DNA of 64,000 bases from Akkermansia muciniphila (GCA_004557455.1 SFDX01000009.1:7911-71910), one strand, 5' to 3'. Shown: positions 35,662 to 45,150, numbered from the stretch's first letter. Made by a program: numbers and translations. Notes: generated from the sequence alone by a model not told the origin.

Positions 35662-37746
35662 TTATTCGGCAGGGATAGCCTCCAGCACCAGCACCTGGAA
35701 GGGCGCCAGCTTGATCTGCACGGGCTTGCCGGCCTGCACGGTCTGAGCAGGCAGCGCATCCCCCTTGGGCGAGGTCAGCGTGTACTTCACCGGGGCACCG
35801 ACGGGCAGCTCGAACACCGCAGCGGGGTCAAAGCTGAAGGTCTGCTCCTGGGCGGCAGGGTTGCGCAGGGTCAGGATGCCCTTGGCCGGGGACCAAGCAC
35901 CGAAGCCGTACACGGCCAAGTCGGCGGGGTCACCGCCCACCCAGTGCGCATCCACCAGGGTTTCCCCGTTGCTGCGGGCCCACTTGGCTGCCGCTGCCAG
36001 GGTGTCCCACTCCGCCTGCGTGAGCATGGAGGGGGTGATGTAGAGCTCCTCCATCTGGGTGCCGAGGCCGAAGCCACTCCAAATCTCGTTGGCCAGATCA
36101 TCGCCCTCCGTGGTCGTCAGGCCGCGGGCGCCCTTGTTGTAAATCACGCCGTGGGTCATGAGCGAGTTGATCGGGAAGAGCGGGGAGATCTTCGCGTTAT
36201 TCTGATAAATCATCGCGTCGCGGAAGGTGATCCACTGATTGCGGGAGGAACCCTCGCCGCAGAAGTCGTGGTCCCAGTTGCCGCGCCAGATGGAGTCCGC
36301 AATGCCGAACCAGAACGGGGAGGCCCAAGTACCGGTCGTGAGGTTGATGAAGATGTCCGGACGCTCGGCACGCAGCTCGCCGATGAGCGAGATGATGGCC
36401 TCGAAGTCCGAGCCGAAGCGGGAACCCTTGATGGGCTGAGCCTCGGAGGAGGTGCCATCCAGCTTGAAGTGATTGATACCGTTCTCGCGAATCATGTGCA
36501 GGCACATCTCGCGGAAGCGCTCGTAGTACTTCGGACCGGTCAGAGCAAAGCCGGACTCGTTCGTCTCGTACTTATCACCGGCGGCCTTGATGCGGTTTTC
36601 CTTCGGCCGGCCGTAGCCACCCCAAGGGGAGAACCACACACCGGGGCCGGCGCCGTAGCTCTCCGCCAGCTTGCGCACGTTACGGAACTCCTGCGGCAGG
36701 CCCTTGTGGAACTCCCACATGGTCTCCGTGTCGTCCCAGCCGTCATCCATCATGAAGGAGTCCATCACGACGCCGCGCTTCTTCACCAGCTCCTCGCCGA
36801 AGATCTTGACCACATCCAACACCTGTTTCTCATCGTAGGGAGTAAAGTAGCCGATGTCATACCAGGTGTTGTAGTTCAGGAAGGGGGCGTAAGCGCGGGC
36901 GCGCTCCTTGTCCACATAGTCCAGCTGGAAGGTGCGGCGCAGCTGACCCGCAGCGCAGAAGCCCAGCACGGCGGAATAGGTGCAGGGCGCGGCCTTTGCG
37001 CGGTCCTTCGTGCGCGGCATCGGTATATCCGTGCTACGCTTGATGAAGCAGCGGAAGCCGTCCGTATCCGTCTCGCCGGCGCTCAGCGGGCTCTCCACAC
37101 CGGCAAACAAGCGGTTACCTGCGGCCACCACGGGCGCGCCTTTCACGCTGCCCTCCACGCGGGCCTCCGGGGCCTTCACGTTCAGCAGCGTCACCTTGCG
37201 CACGGGCATGGAGAACTGCATCGGGCGGATGTCCAAACCCACGCGCACATAGGGCTGCCCCTCGCGCAGCTCCAGCCACCAAGTCAGGTAGTAACCATCC
37301 GTCGGCACCACGAAGGGCACCTCCAAGCGCTGGCCCTTCTTGCGCTCCACCAAGCGGCGGCTGTCGGCCACCGGGGCCAGCTCCTTCAACACGGGGGCAG
37401 AGCACTGCATATCCCGCGCAGTAATGTCGTGCGTTGTCTCCGCCTGCTCTTTCTTGGAGCACGCCTCGTCCGTGTTCTCATCCAGCGTCGTTACGCTGAA
37501 GATGTCGCTGCCCAGATCATAGGTGCGGCCGTTGATCTTATCCTGAACGGTCACAGAGGCGAGCTTGCGGCTCACCACATCCACATTCACGGTGATGTAT
37601 TCGTTTTCGAGCGTCATGGAGTTCATATTCCGGTTAAATAATGTACCTGCCGGCGCCGGCACAGCCGCTGCTGCCCCGTTCACCGTGCAGAACCCGCCAG
37701 CCAGCATACCCAATGCGAGCACGCCTTTGATGATGTTGGAGGTCAT
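35662..37746 (-). CDS. secreted glycoside hydrolase, GH36/clan D-like (alpha-galactosidase type)
   Basis: This exported 694-residue protein has a signal peptide (GVLALGMLAGGFCTVNGAAAA), an N-terminal beta-supersandwich (about 35-290), a TIM barrel (about 295-600) and a C-terminal beta domain. The barrel shows FLNYNTWYDIGYF, DSFMMDDGWDD, PGVWFSPWGGYG and HFKLDGT, where the Asp after Lys-Leu is the expected nucleophile of clan GH-D (GH36/GH27). Alpha-galactosidase or alpha-N-acetylgalactosaminidase activity is inferred; the exact family and substrate are not proven. Such enzymes trim mucin or dietary glycans. Start ATG 37746 lies 6 nt behind the -10. A GH95 fucosidase lies nearby. Confidence 0.75.
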   Translation of the reverse strand: MTSNIIKGVLALGMLAGGFCTVNGAAAAVPAPAGTLFNRNMNSMTLENEYITVNVDVVSRKLASVTVQDKINGRTYDLGSDIFSVTTLDENTDEACSKKEQAETTHDITARDMQCSAPVLKELAPVADSRRLVERKKGQRLEVPFVVPTDGYYLTWWLELREGQPYVRVGLDIRPMQFSMPVRKVTLLNVKAPEARVEGSVKGAPVVAAGNRLFAGVESPLSAGETDTDGFRCFIKRSTDIPMPRTKDRAKAAPCTYSAVLGFCAAGQLRRTFQLDYVDKERARAYAPFLNYNTWYDIGYFTPYDEKQVLDVVKIFGEELVKKRGVVMDSFMMDDGWDDTETMWEFHKGLPQEFRNVRKLAESYGAGPGVWFSPWGGYGRPKENRIKAAGDKYETNESGFALTGPKYYERFREMCLHMIRENGINHFKLDGTSSEAQPIKGSRFGSDFEAIISLIGELRAERPDIFINLTTGTWASPFWFGIADSIWRGNWDHDFCGEGSSRNQWITFRDAMIYQNNAKISPLFPINSLMTHGVIYNKGARGLTTTEGDDLANEIWSGFGLGTQMEELYITPSMLTQAEWDTLAAAAKWARSNGETLVDAHWVGGDPADLAVYGFGAWSPAKGILTLRNPAAQEQTFSFDPAAVFELPVGAPVKYTLTSPKGDALPAQTVQAGKPVQIKLAPFQVLVLEAIPAE

Positions 37747-37752
37747 ACCCTC

Positions 37753-37782
37753 ATTCTACCACACCCCCCCGCCCCTTGGCAA
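37753..37782 (-). promoter_or_regulatory. promoter placing +1 on the secreted glycosidase start codon
   Basis: Minus strand: TTGCCA (37782-37777), 18-bp G-rich spacer, TAGAAT (37758-37753), exactly 6 nt to ATG 37746. Confidence 0.75.
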
Positions 37783-37847
37783 GCCGAATGTCACACTCGC
37801 CGTCAGGAATTATGCCGTATAGCACATTCAGACTTGCAAGGAACAAC

Positions 37848-38729
37848 TCACGCGCGGGTGCGGCAGACTTCGGAGGCGGAGGCTTCGCGTTGCGTAAGGA
37901 GGGACTGAGCCAAGGACGAGGAAAGCACCAGCAGCACGCCCACCCATTGCAGGGGGAGCATTTGTTCGCCGTAGACGGCCCAGCCGAGGGCGACAGCGGT
38001 GGCGGGGTCCAGGTAGGAGAGCGCGCCGTATTGAATGGCGGGCAGGTGCTTCATGGCAAAGGCTACGAGCATAAGCACCAGAAAGCCCTGCAGCAACCCG
38101 ATGCTGAGCAGGTAGGGGAGTCCTTCCGGCAGGCCCGCGAAGGGGGCATCCGTGCTCAACATCGGAACAACCAACACGGCCACGCCGGCGGCGGATTGCC
38201 AGAAGGTGCGCTCCGGCACATCAATGTGCTCCGGAATAAGTCGGTTGAACAGAATGTAGACCCCGAAAGACAAGCCGGACAAAAGGCCGAACACCACCCC
38301 CCATGGGTCTGCCGACAGGCCTCCGCCGCCGCAGGAGACCAGCGCAATGCCGCAGGCGGCTGTCAGCAGCAGCAACGTCTCCTGCAGAGAGGGGCAGCGA
38401 TGCTTCACCACGGCCTCCCCGATGGAGGCGAAGATGGGGCCGGTAGGTAGCAACAAGGCCGCCACACCCAAGGTGGTGCGCTCAATGGCCAAGAAGTAGA
38501 AGAGGATGCACAGCGCAATCCCCACGCCGGACAGCACGGCTTGCAGATTGAAACTGCGCCGCCGAACGATGCCGCGCAGGGCAAGGAAGGATACCAGCAC
38601 CAGCCCTAGGGCAAAGCGTGCGAAGGCACAGCCTTGGGCACTGCAGCCGGATTCCCGAACCAACAGCCCCAGGCAGCCCATGAGCAACGCACCGAAGACG
38701 GCTGCTGCCAATGCTCGTACCTGCATCAT
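37848..38729 (-). CDS. EamA/DMT-family transporter
   Basis: This 293-residue protein has about ten hydrophobic segments in two repeats, the EamA pattern (first half about 5-130, second about 140-275). Signatures include RFALGLVLVSFLALRG, YFLAIERTTLGVAALLLPTGPIFASI and MKHLPAIQYGALSYLDPATAVALGWAVYGE. Drug/metabolite transporters of this type export small metabolites; the substrate cannot be told. ATG 38729 (followed by a second ATG) was chosen because the upstream 41 codons are low-quality and include the promoter. Confidence 0.88.
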   Translation of the reverse strand: MMQVRALAAAVFGALLMGCLGLLVRESGCSAQGCAFARFALGLVLVSFLALRGIVRRRSFNLQAVLSGVGIALCILFYFLAIERTTLGVAALLLPTGPIFASIGEAVVKHRCPSLQETLLLLTAACGIALVSCGGGGLSADPWGVVFGLLSGLSFGVYILFNRLIPEHIDVPERTFWQSAAGVAVLVVPMLSTDAPFAGLPEGLPYLLSIGLLQGFLVLMLVAFAMKHLPAIQYGALSYLDPATAVALGWAVYGEQMLPLQWVGVLLVLSSSLAQSLLTQREASASEVCRTRA

Positions 38730-38763
38730 CGTCGTTTTCTCCGCCCTTAGCGGCGGGGCGCGT

Positions 38764-38792
38764 ATTCTACCACCGCCCCCCCCGTTCTGCAA
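38764..38792 (-). promoter_or_regulatory. sigma70-type promoter of the EamA transporter gene
   Basis: Minus strand: TTGCAG (38792-38787), 17-bp spacer, TAGAAT (38769-38764). The leader is about 28 nt. Confidence 0.65.
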
Positions 38793-38845
38793 TACTTTTT
38801 CCCATCTGCGGAGCAGAAAAAATGCCCTACATGCGCGGAAATAGC

Positions 38846-38873
38846 TTGCCATTCCGCCTCTTTGTGCTAGTAT
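38846..38873 (+). promoter_or_regulatory. sigma70-type promoter of the GH95 fucosidase gene
   Basis: TTGCCA at 38846-38851, 16-bp spacer, TAGTAT at 38868-38873, then a leader of about 47 nt. Confidence 0.6.
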
Positions 38874-38926
38874 GAACGGAGCCGCCGTCGCTTAACGGGG
38901 CAATTTCTTTCCATTCCTCCAAAGAC

Positions 38927-41494
38927 ATGAAACTCCGTCATCTCCTCTTTTCGGCTGCCTTGGCGGCGGGCTGTTTCAGCCTCTCTGCGGCAGATGTTCA
39001 CCCCGGAAGCAATTTCCTGTGGTATGAGCAACCCGCCGGGGTTGCCAAGACGGCCCTGCCTTGGGATGAGGCGCCCGTCGATGCGCCCAATCTGCCCGGT
39101 AAGCGGGCAGGCAATACCTGGGAGTGCCAGACCCTCCCCGTGGGCAACGGCCGCATCGGTGGTACCATCTACGGTGGGGATAAGCGCGATTGCATCGTCC
39201 TGAACGAAGTAAGCCTCTGGTCAGGCGGCCCGAACCTCCCCAATAACGGCACCAGCTACGCGCACGGTCCGCTTGAGGGCAAGGATACCTTCGGCTCCTT
39301 CCAACCCTTCGGCAGCCTTTTTGTGGATTATGATGCCAAGGGCAAGACGAGCCACTACGAGCGCTCCCTAGATATCACCAAGGCTGTGGCGGGGGTGGAG
39401 TTCGAGAACGAAGGCGTCAAGCACATGCGCGATCTCATTGCCAGCAAGGATTACGATGTGATGATTTACCGCGCGCGTGTGGACAAGGCGGGGGCGCTGA
39501 ATGCCAAGATTGCGCTGCTTCCCTTCCACACGGTGGAGTATTCCGTGCAGGGCAAGGACACCATCATCATGCGCGGCACCTTGGCCAACGGCGAGGTGTT
39601 TGAGGGTCGCATTGCGGCGAAGCTCAAGGGTGGGTCCGTGAAGGTGCAGGGAGCCTCCGGTAAGGTGGAAGTTACCTACCAAGGTAAGGGGGATGGCATG
39701 CAGCCTCAGGTCCCCGTCAAGAGTATCCCGTATTTCGAAGTGACCGGGGCAGAGGAGTGCGAGCTCTACATTACTTTAGCGACGGATTACAAGGAGGACT
39801 ACAAGTCGGACTGGAAGGGAAAAGACCCTGCTGAGCTGAACACTAAGCTCCTCAAGAATGCCCTGTCTGCCGGCTATGCGACCATCCGCAAGAAGCACGA
39901 AGCCGCTTATGCAGAGCAGTTCAACCGACTTAAAATCAAGCTCGGCAAGTCCTCGGTTTCTACCTCACAAGCACCCACGGATAAGCGCATTGAGCAGTAT
40001 CGCAAGACCGGAAAGGACCCGGAGTTGGAGTCCACCGTGTTCCAGTACGGCCGCTACATGCTCATCTCCGGAACACGGCCCGGTACGCTGCCGCTCACGC
40101 TGCAAGGCATTTGGAACAACAAGGTGCACCCTGCCTGGGCCTGCGATTATCATAACAACATCAACCTGCAGATGTGCTACTGGGGGGCAGAAGTCGGCAA
40201 CCTCTCGGAATGCCATACCACCTTCATTGACTACATCAAAGCCATGGAGGAGCCGCTGCACAAGATGACGCAGAAGCAGTTCGGGGAAAACATCCGCGGC
40301 TGGACGACCCGCATCTCCCAGAACCCCTGGGGCGGCGGCGGTTGGGTGAAATGGAATCCTCCCGTCAATGCTTGGTACGCTCTGCATGTGTGGGATCACT
40401 ACAACTTCTCGCAGGATAAGGCATACCTCAAGAAGACCGGTTACCCCATCCTCAAGACAATTTGCGAGTTCTGGGAGGACCACCTGAAGGAGGTGGGCGA
40501 AAACGGGGTGGGTCTTAAGTCCGCCGGTAAACCGCTCAGTGCCGATCAGTTCCCGGAGTTACGCGAGATCAAGGCCGGCTCGCTCGTGGCGCCCGACGGC
40601 TGGAGCCATGAATGGGGTCCCATTGAGGACGGCTGCAAGCATGACCAGCAGCTCATCTGGGAGCTCTTTGACAATACCGCCAAGGCTGCTGAAATCGTCG
40701 GCGATAAAGCCTATGCAGAGAAGCTCATCGGCTTGCGTGACCGCCTTGTCGGCAACCGCATCGGCCGAGACGGCTACCTGCAGGAGTGGATCGTCGACCG
40801 CCCGAACATGATCTCCGGTCACCGCCACACCTCGCACCTCATCGGTGTGTATCCCGGTACCTCCATCTCCATGGAGAAGACGCCGGAATTCTGCAAAGCT
40901 GCTGCCAAGAGCCTAGAGCTGCGCGGAATGAGCGGTGATAACCGCCGCAGTTGGACCTGGCCCTGGCGCACCGCCCTCTGGTCTCGCATGGGCAACACGG
41001 CCAAAGCCTATGAGATGGTGCAGGGCTATCTCAAGTATAATATGCTGGATAACCTCTTCGGCAATCACCCGCCCATGCAGTTGGATGGCACCTACGGCAT
41101 CACGGGTGGTATGGCGGAGATGCTTATACAGAGCCACGCGGGTATCATCGAGTTGCTCCCGACTCTGCCCTCTGCTTGGGCCAACGGCGAGATTAAGGGG
41201 ATTCGCGCCCGCGGTAACATTACTGTGGATATGAAGTGGCGCAACGGTCGCATTACCTCGTACCGCCTCACCACCACCTCCAAGCCCAAGCTGGTGAAGC
41301 TGAAGGTGAACGGCGAGATCAAGACCGTTACCCCGGAGTCCGTCGATGCGGCGAAGACGCCCTCTACCGGCAAGAAAAAAAAAGAAAAAGCAGCGGCCGA
41401 AAGCCCTCTCGATAACAACGCGCTGATCGGCTGGGGCCTCGGTGCTCTTCTCCTGCTCATCTTCATCATCCTCGGTGCCCGCTCCAAGCGCTGA
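38927..41494 (+). CDS. GH95 alpha-L-fucosidase, secreted with a C-terminal membrane anchor
   Basis: GH95 enzymes remove alpha-1,2-L-fucose by inversion. The 855-residue product has a signal peptide (MKLRHLLFSAALAAGCFSLSA), the N-terminal domain with TLPVGNGRIGGTIYGG, and the helical barrel with DYHNNINLQMCYWGAEVG (Asn pair of the GH95 site), SHEWGPIEDG (candidate acid Glu) and PPMQLDGTYG (conserved Asp). It ends with a Lys-rich linker and a hydrophobic tail (IGWGLGALLLLIFIILGARSKR region), an anchor not usual for GH95. An A9 run at the linker (41375-41383) could toggle the anchor. It likely works at the cell surface on mucin or milk glycans. Confidence 0.9.
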   Translation: MKLRHLLFSAALAAGCFSLSAADVHPGSNFLWYEQPAGVAKTALPWDEAPVDAPNLPGKRAGNTWECQTLPVGNGRIGGTIYGGDKRDCIVLNEVSLWSGGPNLPNNGTSYAHGPLEGKDTFGSFQPFGSLFVDYDAKGKTSHYERSLDITKAVAGVEFENEGVKHMRDLIASKDYDVMIYRARVDKAGALNAKIALLPFHTVEYSVQGKDTIIMRGTLANGEVFEGRIAAKLKGGSVKVQGASGKVEVTYQGKGDGMQPQVPVKSIPYFEVTGAEECELYITLATDYKEDYKSDWKGKDPAELNTKLLKNALSAGYATIRKKHEAAYAEQFNRLKIKLGKSSVSTSQAPTDKRIEQYRKTGKDPELESTVFQYGRYMLISGTRPGTLPLTLQGIWNNKVHPAWACDYHNNINLQMCYWGAEVGNLSECHTTFIDYIKAMEEPLHKMTQKQFGENIRGWTTRISQNPWGGGGWVKWNPPVNAWYALHVWDHYNFSQDKAYLKKTGYPILKTICEFWEDHLKEVGENGVGLKSAGKPLSADQFPELREIKAGSLVAPDGWSHEWGPIEDGCKHDQQLIWELFDNTAKAAEIVGDKAYAEKLIGLRDRLVGNRIGRDGYLQEWIVDRPNMISGHRHTSHLIGVYPGTSISMEKTPEFCKAAAKSLELRGMSGDNRRSWTWPWRTALWSRMGNTAKAYEMVQGYLKYNMLDNLFGNHPPMQLDGTYGITGGMAEMLIQSHAGIIELLPTLPSAWANGEIKGIRARGNITVDMKWRNGRITSYRLTTTSKPKLVKLKVNGEIKTVTPESVDAAKTPSTGKKKKEKAAAESPLDNNALIGWGLGALLLLIFIILGARSKR

Positions 41495-41512
41495 CACCCC
41501 GTACCCTCCCCT

Positions 41513-41555
41513 CCGTGCCACAGCCTCGCTCCCGCAGGTTGCGGCACGGCTGTTT
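41513..41555 (+). terminator. possible terminator after the GH95 gene
   Basis: ccgtgcc (41513-41519) pairs with ggcacgg (41543-41549), then CTGTTTA. The T tract is weak. Confidence 0.45.
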
Positions 41556-41864
41556 ATAGTATACATAGGCGGCACGAGACCTCACACCACCGTGGTAGCG
41601 GAAAGCGAGAATTAACAGACCGCGGGATGAAAGGAATTCTCGTAAACTGATTGGCCTTCAAAACTTCGGCAAGACTTCAAAGCAGTTTGATCGTAGAGAG
41701 CTTTGGAATTTCATCAAACTATCGGGGGGCCTATTACTACGGCGGCATGCAGACTGTAGCAAGCCAAGCACGCCGTAAACTTTCCGGAAAATCCCTTATT
41801 CCGCGGCCGGCACCCCTCGATTGTGACGGCCACGGCAATGCGAAGTCTTCCCCCTTCTGCTTTG
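41556..41864. other. noncoding gap with an 8-bp inverted repeat
   Basis: No credible gene is seen. cgagaatt at 41606-41613 pairs with aattctcg at 41635-41642 around a 21-nt loop. The rest is unremarkable and somewhat AT-richer than the genes. Confidence 0.5.
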
Positions 41865-42914
41865 TCAGGGGTTGGTCAGTTTCCGGACGAGATCGGTGAT
41901 GCCGAGCACTACCTCGGCGAATTCCTTGTAGTCCAACTTGTCTGCAGTATCGCTGGTTTCGTGGTAATCGTCGCAGCGCATGTAGGCGGTATCCGTGATG
42001 GCGAAGGAGGGGACACCCTCCTTCATGTAGGCCCAATCATCGGACCACGCGATGCCGCGGGTGAGGTAGCCGAAGCAGACCGAGCGGACCGGGAAGCGGC
42101 TGACGGAGGCGAAGGTGCGGGCGCATCTGCGAGAGTAGGCGCGCCCGCTGAGGGTGCTCATGAAAGCAACGTAGTCGCAGCGGTCCAGCAGGCCGACCAA
42201 GGCCCCGGCGACGGCACTGCGGCGTTTCTTGTTAACCCGCGGGGAGTAGACCCCGAGGGTCTCCAGCGAGATCATCCCCATAACCTTCTCCTTCCCTACC
42301 TCATCTACCAGAAGCCGGGCGTGGCGGCGGGAGCCCATCTCATCCGTCTGGAAGAAGGGGGCCTCCTCGTTGGCATAGGCCACAAAAATGATACCGCAGC
42401 GCGTCGGGACGTTGCGCAGGGCGCGTGCTACGCTGAGCAGGGCCGCCACGCCGGATCCGTTGTCATTGGCCCCGGGGGTGCCCGTCTTCCCCTCGATAAC
42501 CGGGCCATGGCAGCTCCAGGATTTCATGCCGACGCGGGTATCGTAGTGAGCGCCGAGCACCAGCCACGGCGCATCGGGATCCGTGCCGGGTTTGCGCACC
42601 TCGATATTAACGGCCTGCTGACCGGCGGCGCGACCGTATTTCTCCTTATTCGGGATGCTGTAGCATTGTCGATTTACGGTATAACCGGCCTTCTCGAACT
42701 CGCGGACAATGAACTGCTCTGCCCGCTGATATGCCGCAGGCTGATAGTGGTTGCGCTCCCCGATCTCCTCCGCCAAGGTATACACATCCCGCCGCAGCTC
42801 CTCCTGCAGTGCCCGCACATCCGGTATTACCCCCGGCCCCGTGGGCTGGTAGAGTTTCGTGCAGGCCGCCGGCAATAGAAAGGCCGCGAGTAACAGACGG
42901 AGAAGCCACTTCAT
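41865..42914 (-). CDS. M28-family metallopeptidase lipoprotein
   Basis: This 349-residue lipoprotein (lipobox LLPAAC, Cys near residue 18) is a zinc aminopeptidase-type M28 enzyme. Ligand motifs are GAHYDTR (His, about 125), GANDNGSG (bridging Asp, about 155), ANEEAPF (catalytic Glu pair, about 195), and HETSDT (His, near the end). It would cleave N-terminal residues of peptides in the envelope. ATG 42914 was chosen over an upstream ATG because the -10 ends 8 nt before it. Confidence 0.88.
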   Translation of the reverse strand: MKWLLRLLLAAFLLPAACTKLYQPTGPGVIPDVRALQEELRRDVYTLAEEIGERNHYQPAAYQRAEQFIVREFEKAGYTVNRQCYSIPNKEKYGRAAGQQAVNIEVRKPGTDPDAPWLVLGAHYDTRVGMKSWSCHGPVIEGKTGTPGANDNGSGVAALLSVARALRNVPTRCGIIFVAYANEEAPFFQTDEMGSRRHARLLVDEVGKEKVMGMISLETLGVYSPRVNKKRRSAVAGALVGLLDRCDYVAFMSTLSGRAYSRRCARTFASVSRFPVRSVCFGYLTRGIAWSDDWAYMKEGVPSFAITDTAYMRCDDYHETSDTADKLDYKEFAEVVLGITDLVRKLTNP

Positions 42915-42922
42915 ACGCGGCA

Positions 42923-42952
42923 ATTATACAGCGTCCCCTCCCCTCTTGTCAA
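42923..42952 (-). promoter_or_regulatory. sigma70-type promoter of the M28 peptidase gene
   Basis: Minus strand: TTGACA (42952-42947), 18-bp spacer, TATAAT (42928-42923), 8 nt to ATG. A near-consensus pair. Confidence 0.8.
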
Positions 42953-43051
42953 GCACAATACTCCCCGCCTCCGTCCTTTACCTCTCGGTTTCTGCGGCCG
43001 CAACGGTGTGAAGTCCCCGGCACTCTGCTACAGCGGTGACGGGAAACAGCA

Positions 43052-43080
43052 TTGCAGAGCGGGCGCGGATGCGGTATACT
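43052..43080 (+). promoter_or_regulatory. promoter placing +1 on the O-antigen ligase-like start codon
   Basis: TTGCAG at 43052-43057, 17-bp spacer, TATACT at 43075-43080, exactly 6 nt to ATG 43087. Confidence 0.8.
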
Positions 43081-43086
43081 GGGGGC

Positions 43087-45150
43087 ATGCAAGCAGAGAA
43101 ACGCACAGCCAGATTGCCGGAGACGGCCTTGGGCGGGGTGATTGCCGCCTTGGCAGTCGTCCTGTGGATTGTCTCCGGCCCGACCATTGACCGGAACAGT
43201 TACACCACCGCCCCGTATTGGGCGGGTCTGGCGGTTCTGGCAGCCCTACTCGGGGCGGGTCTGCTCGCGGGGCTCAAGACGGTACGCCTGACACCTTTGG
43301 CGTGGGTCTCGCTGCTCGCAGGCGGATATTTTATGGCACGCTGCTGCACGAGCTACTCCGTCACCCAATCCTGGGGCGAGGCCGCCACGATTGCCGGCTG
43401 CTTTGTCTTCTACCTGCTGGGAACCAACGCCGCGCAAGGACGCTGGGCGCGCTGGGCCGGCAAGGGGCTGGCCGCCGCTCTGGGGGCGGCGATGCTCTGC
43501 TTTTGCCTGATGCACTACACCGACCTACCACAAGCCGTCTGCGGACGCCCGGAGGTGGGCTTGGCCGGCGCGTTGCCCCGCTGTATCTCCCTCTTCGTCT
43601 ATAAAAATCACGCCGGTGCTTTCTTCTTCCTCGGCGGCTGGGCCCTCATCTGGCTGGCCGTCTGGTCGGGCGGGCCGCGGCGTCTTGTGCTGACCGCCGT
43701 TCTGACGGGCACCGCCTCCCTGTGGTTCTCCCTGAACTGCGGCACCCGTGCCGTGCTCCTTCTGCTCCCCGTATGTATAGCCGCCGGCTGGTGGCTGTGG
43801 ATAGCAGTACGCGCCGGAGAAGGACGAAAAATCGGCGGACTGATGCTCCTCATCGCCGTGCTGCTGGGCATTGCCATGCTGGTACCGGTGGTGGATTTGC
43901 TCCTGGGCGGGGATATGTACGAGCGCGTGCTGAAGATTGACACGCACGGACGCTTCGCCATCTGGGAGGGTGTGCTCCACATCATCCGCAACGCCCCGGC
44001 TTGGGGTAACGGTGTGTCCTCCTGCGAGTGGGACATCATCCCCTTCTACAGTGAATGGAACCTGCCGAATGCCGCCCATAACGAATACCTGCAACTGTGG
44101 GCCGACTACGGCATCATCGGCGCGCTGCTGGCGGTGGGCATCATCATCTCGCACCTCGTTCACGGCTTCGGCGCCCTGGCGGGGGAGGCGACACCCCGCG
44201 AGCAGCGTCTCTCGACGGCACTGTGCCTTCTGCTGACCGTGGGCCCGGCCGCCTACGCCATCTGCGACTACCCTTGGCACAGCACCATGCTGGCCTGCAT
44301 GAACGCCTTTTGTTGCGGCGTACTGGCGGCCCCGCACCCCCGCAGCAAGACGGAGCGCAGCGTGCGCGCCTTGCTGCCCGTGCGCGCCGAGGGAGCGGGC
44401 GGGCGGGTCTTGCTGGTCCTCGGCCTTACCGTGCTCACTGCTTGCAGCGTATCCATGGCCTGCCGCTTGGCCCCCACCTGGCTGGCCAACTGGGAGTACA
44501 ACGCCATGGTGCTGCGCCGCGCTCCGGTGGAGGAACAGCGCCGCCACTTGGCCCGCGCTATGCAGCAGTTCCCCTCCCCCGCCATTTATGACCGCTACCT
44601 TACCCTGCCCGGCCGTGACAGGGTGAACCCGGCCGAGGCCGAGCAACTCGCCCGCCTGGCCCTGCAGGACAACCCACACCAGCTCTATACCTGGACCCAG
44701 TTTGCCGAGATGCTCTGCCGCCAAGCCAAGTACTCCGAAGCCGAGGCCGCCCTGCGCAATGCCTACCCCGGCGACGGTCCGGCACAGAGCTGTCTGAATC
44801 ACTGGCCCGCCTCCTACGCTCAGGTGCTGCTGGCTTGGGGGGACTACTGCATGCAGCACGGCGAGCACTCCCGTGCCCTTTCGCTCTTTTCTTACGCCGA
44901 GCGGCTCGGGAAGGTTTACAGCCTCATCCACGGCTGCGCCTACCGCAGTGACTTGGCAACCGCTCTGCCCAAGGATTATCACAGAAAAGCCGGTGCCCTG
45001 ACCCAATACCGCATGCAGGACCTGCAGGTAATGCGCGATGTGGGGATTACCCCCGATGACTCTTGGATGGCCCCCGCCGGGCCGCAGGGTAAACCCGCCC
45101 TCTATGGTGAGGCTATACGCGCCAAGGAGGCCGCTTCCCGCCGCAAATGA
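43087..45150 (+). CDS. O-antigen ligase-like (Wzy_C) membrane protein with C-terminal TPR-like region
   Basis: This 687-residue inner membrane protein has about eleven hydrophobic segments over residues 15-450 and a Wzy_C-type central region (FAIWEGVLHIIRNAPAWGNG, NAAHNEYLQLWADYGIIG), the signature of O-antigen ligases and polymerases that transfer or join glycan units. The C-terminal 200 residues look like TPR helices (AEQLARLALQDNPHQLYTWTQFAEMLCRQAKYSEAEAALRNAYPG). Which glycan is handled is not known, and no glycosyltransferase genes are adjacent. ATG 43087 was chosen, 6 nt behind the -10, not the upstream in-frame ATG 43036. Confidence 0.85.
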   Translation: MQAEKRTARLPETALGGVIAALAVVLWIVSGPTIDRNSYTTAPYWAGLAVLAALLGAGLLAGLKTVRLTPLAWVSLLAGGYFMARCCTSYSVTQSWGEAATIAGCFVFYLLGTNAAQGRWARWAGKGLAAALGAAMLCFCLMHYTDLPQAVCGRPEVGLAGALPRCISLFVYKNHAGAFFFLGGWALIWLAVWSGGPRRLVLTAVLTGTASLWFSLNCGTRAVLLLLPVCIAAGWWLWIAVRAGEGRKIGGLMLLIAVLLGIAMLVPVVDLLLGGDMYERVLKIDTHGRFAIWEGVLHIIRNAPAWGNGVSSCEWDIIPFYSEWNLPNAAHNEYLQLWADYGIIGALLAVGIIISHLVHGFGALAGEATPREQRLSTALCLLLTVGPAAYAICDYPWHSTMLACMNAFCCGVLAAPHPRSKTERSVRALLPVRAEGAGGRVLLVLGLTVLTACSVSMACRLAPTWLANWEYNAMVLRRAPVEEQRRHLARAMQQFPSPAIYDRYLTLPGRDRVNPAEAEQLARLALQDNPHQLYTWTQFAEMLCRQAKYSEAEAALRNAYPGDGPAQSCLNHWPASYAQVLLAWGDYCMQHGEHSRALSLFSYAERLGKVYSLIHGCAYRSDLATALPKDYHRKAGALTQYRMQDLQVMRDVGITPDDSWMAPAGPQGKPALYGEAIRAKEAASRRK

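Noticed and set aside
35569..37641. 690-codon plus-strand ORF opposite the GH36-like gene.
   Set aside because: Antisense shadow in a GC-rich gene with no motif, promoter or ribosome binding site.
41651..41899. 82-codon plus-strand ORF in the gap after GH95.
   Set aside because: No start signal, no homology pattern and it runs into the M28 gene antisense.
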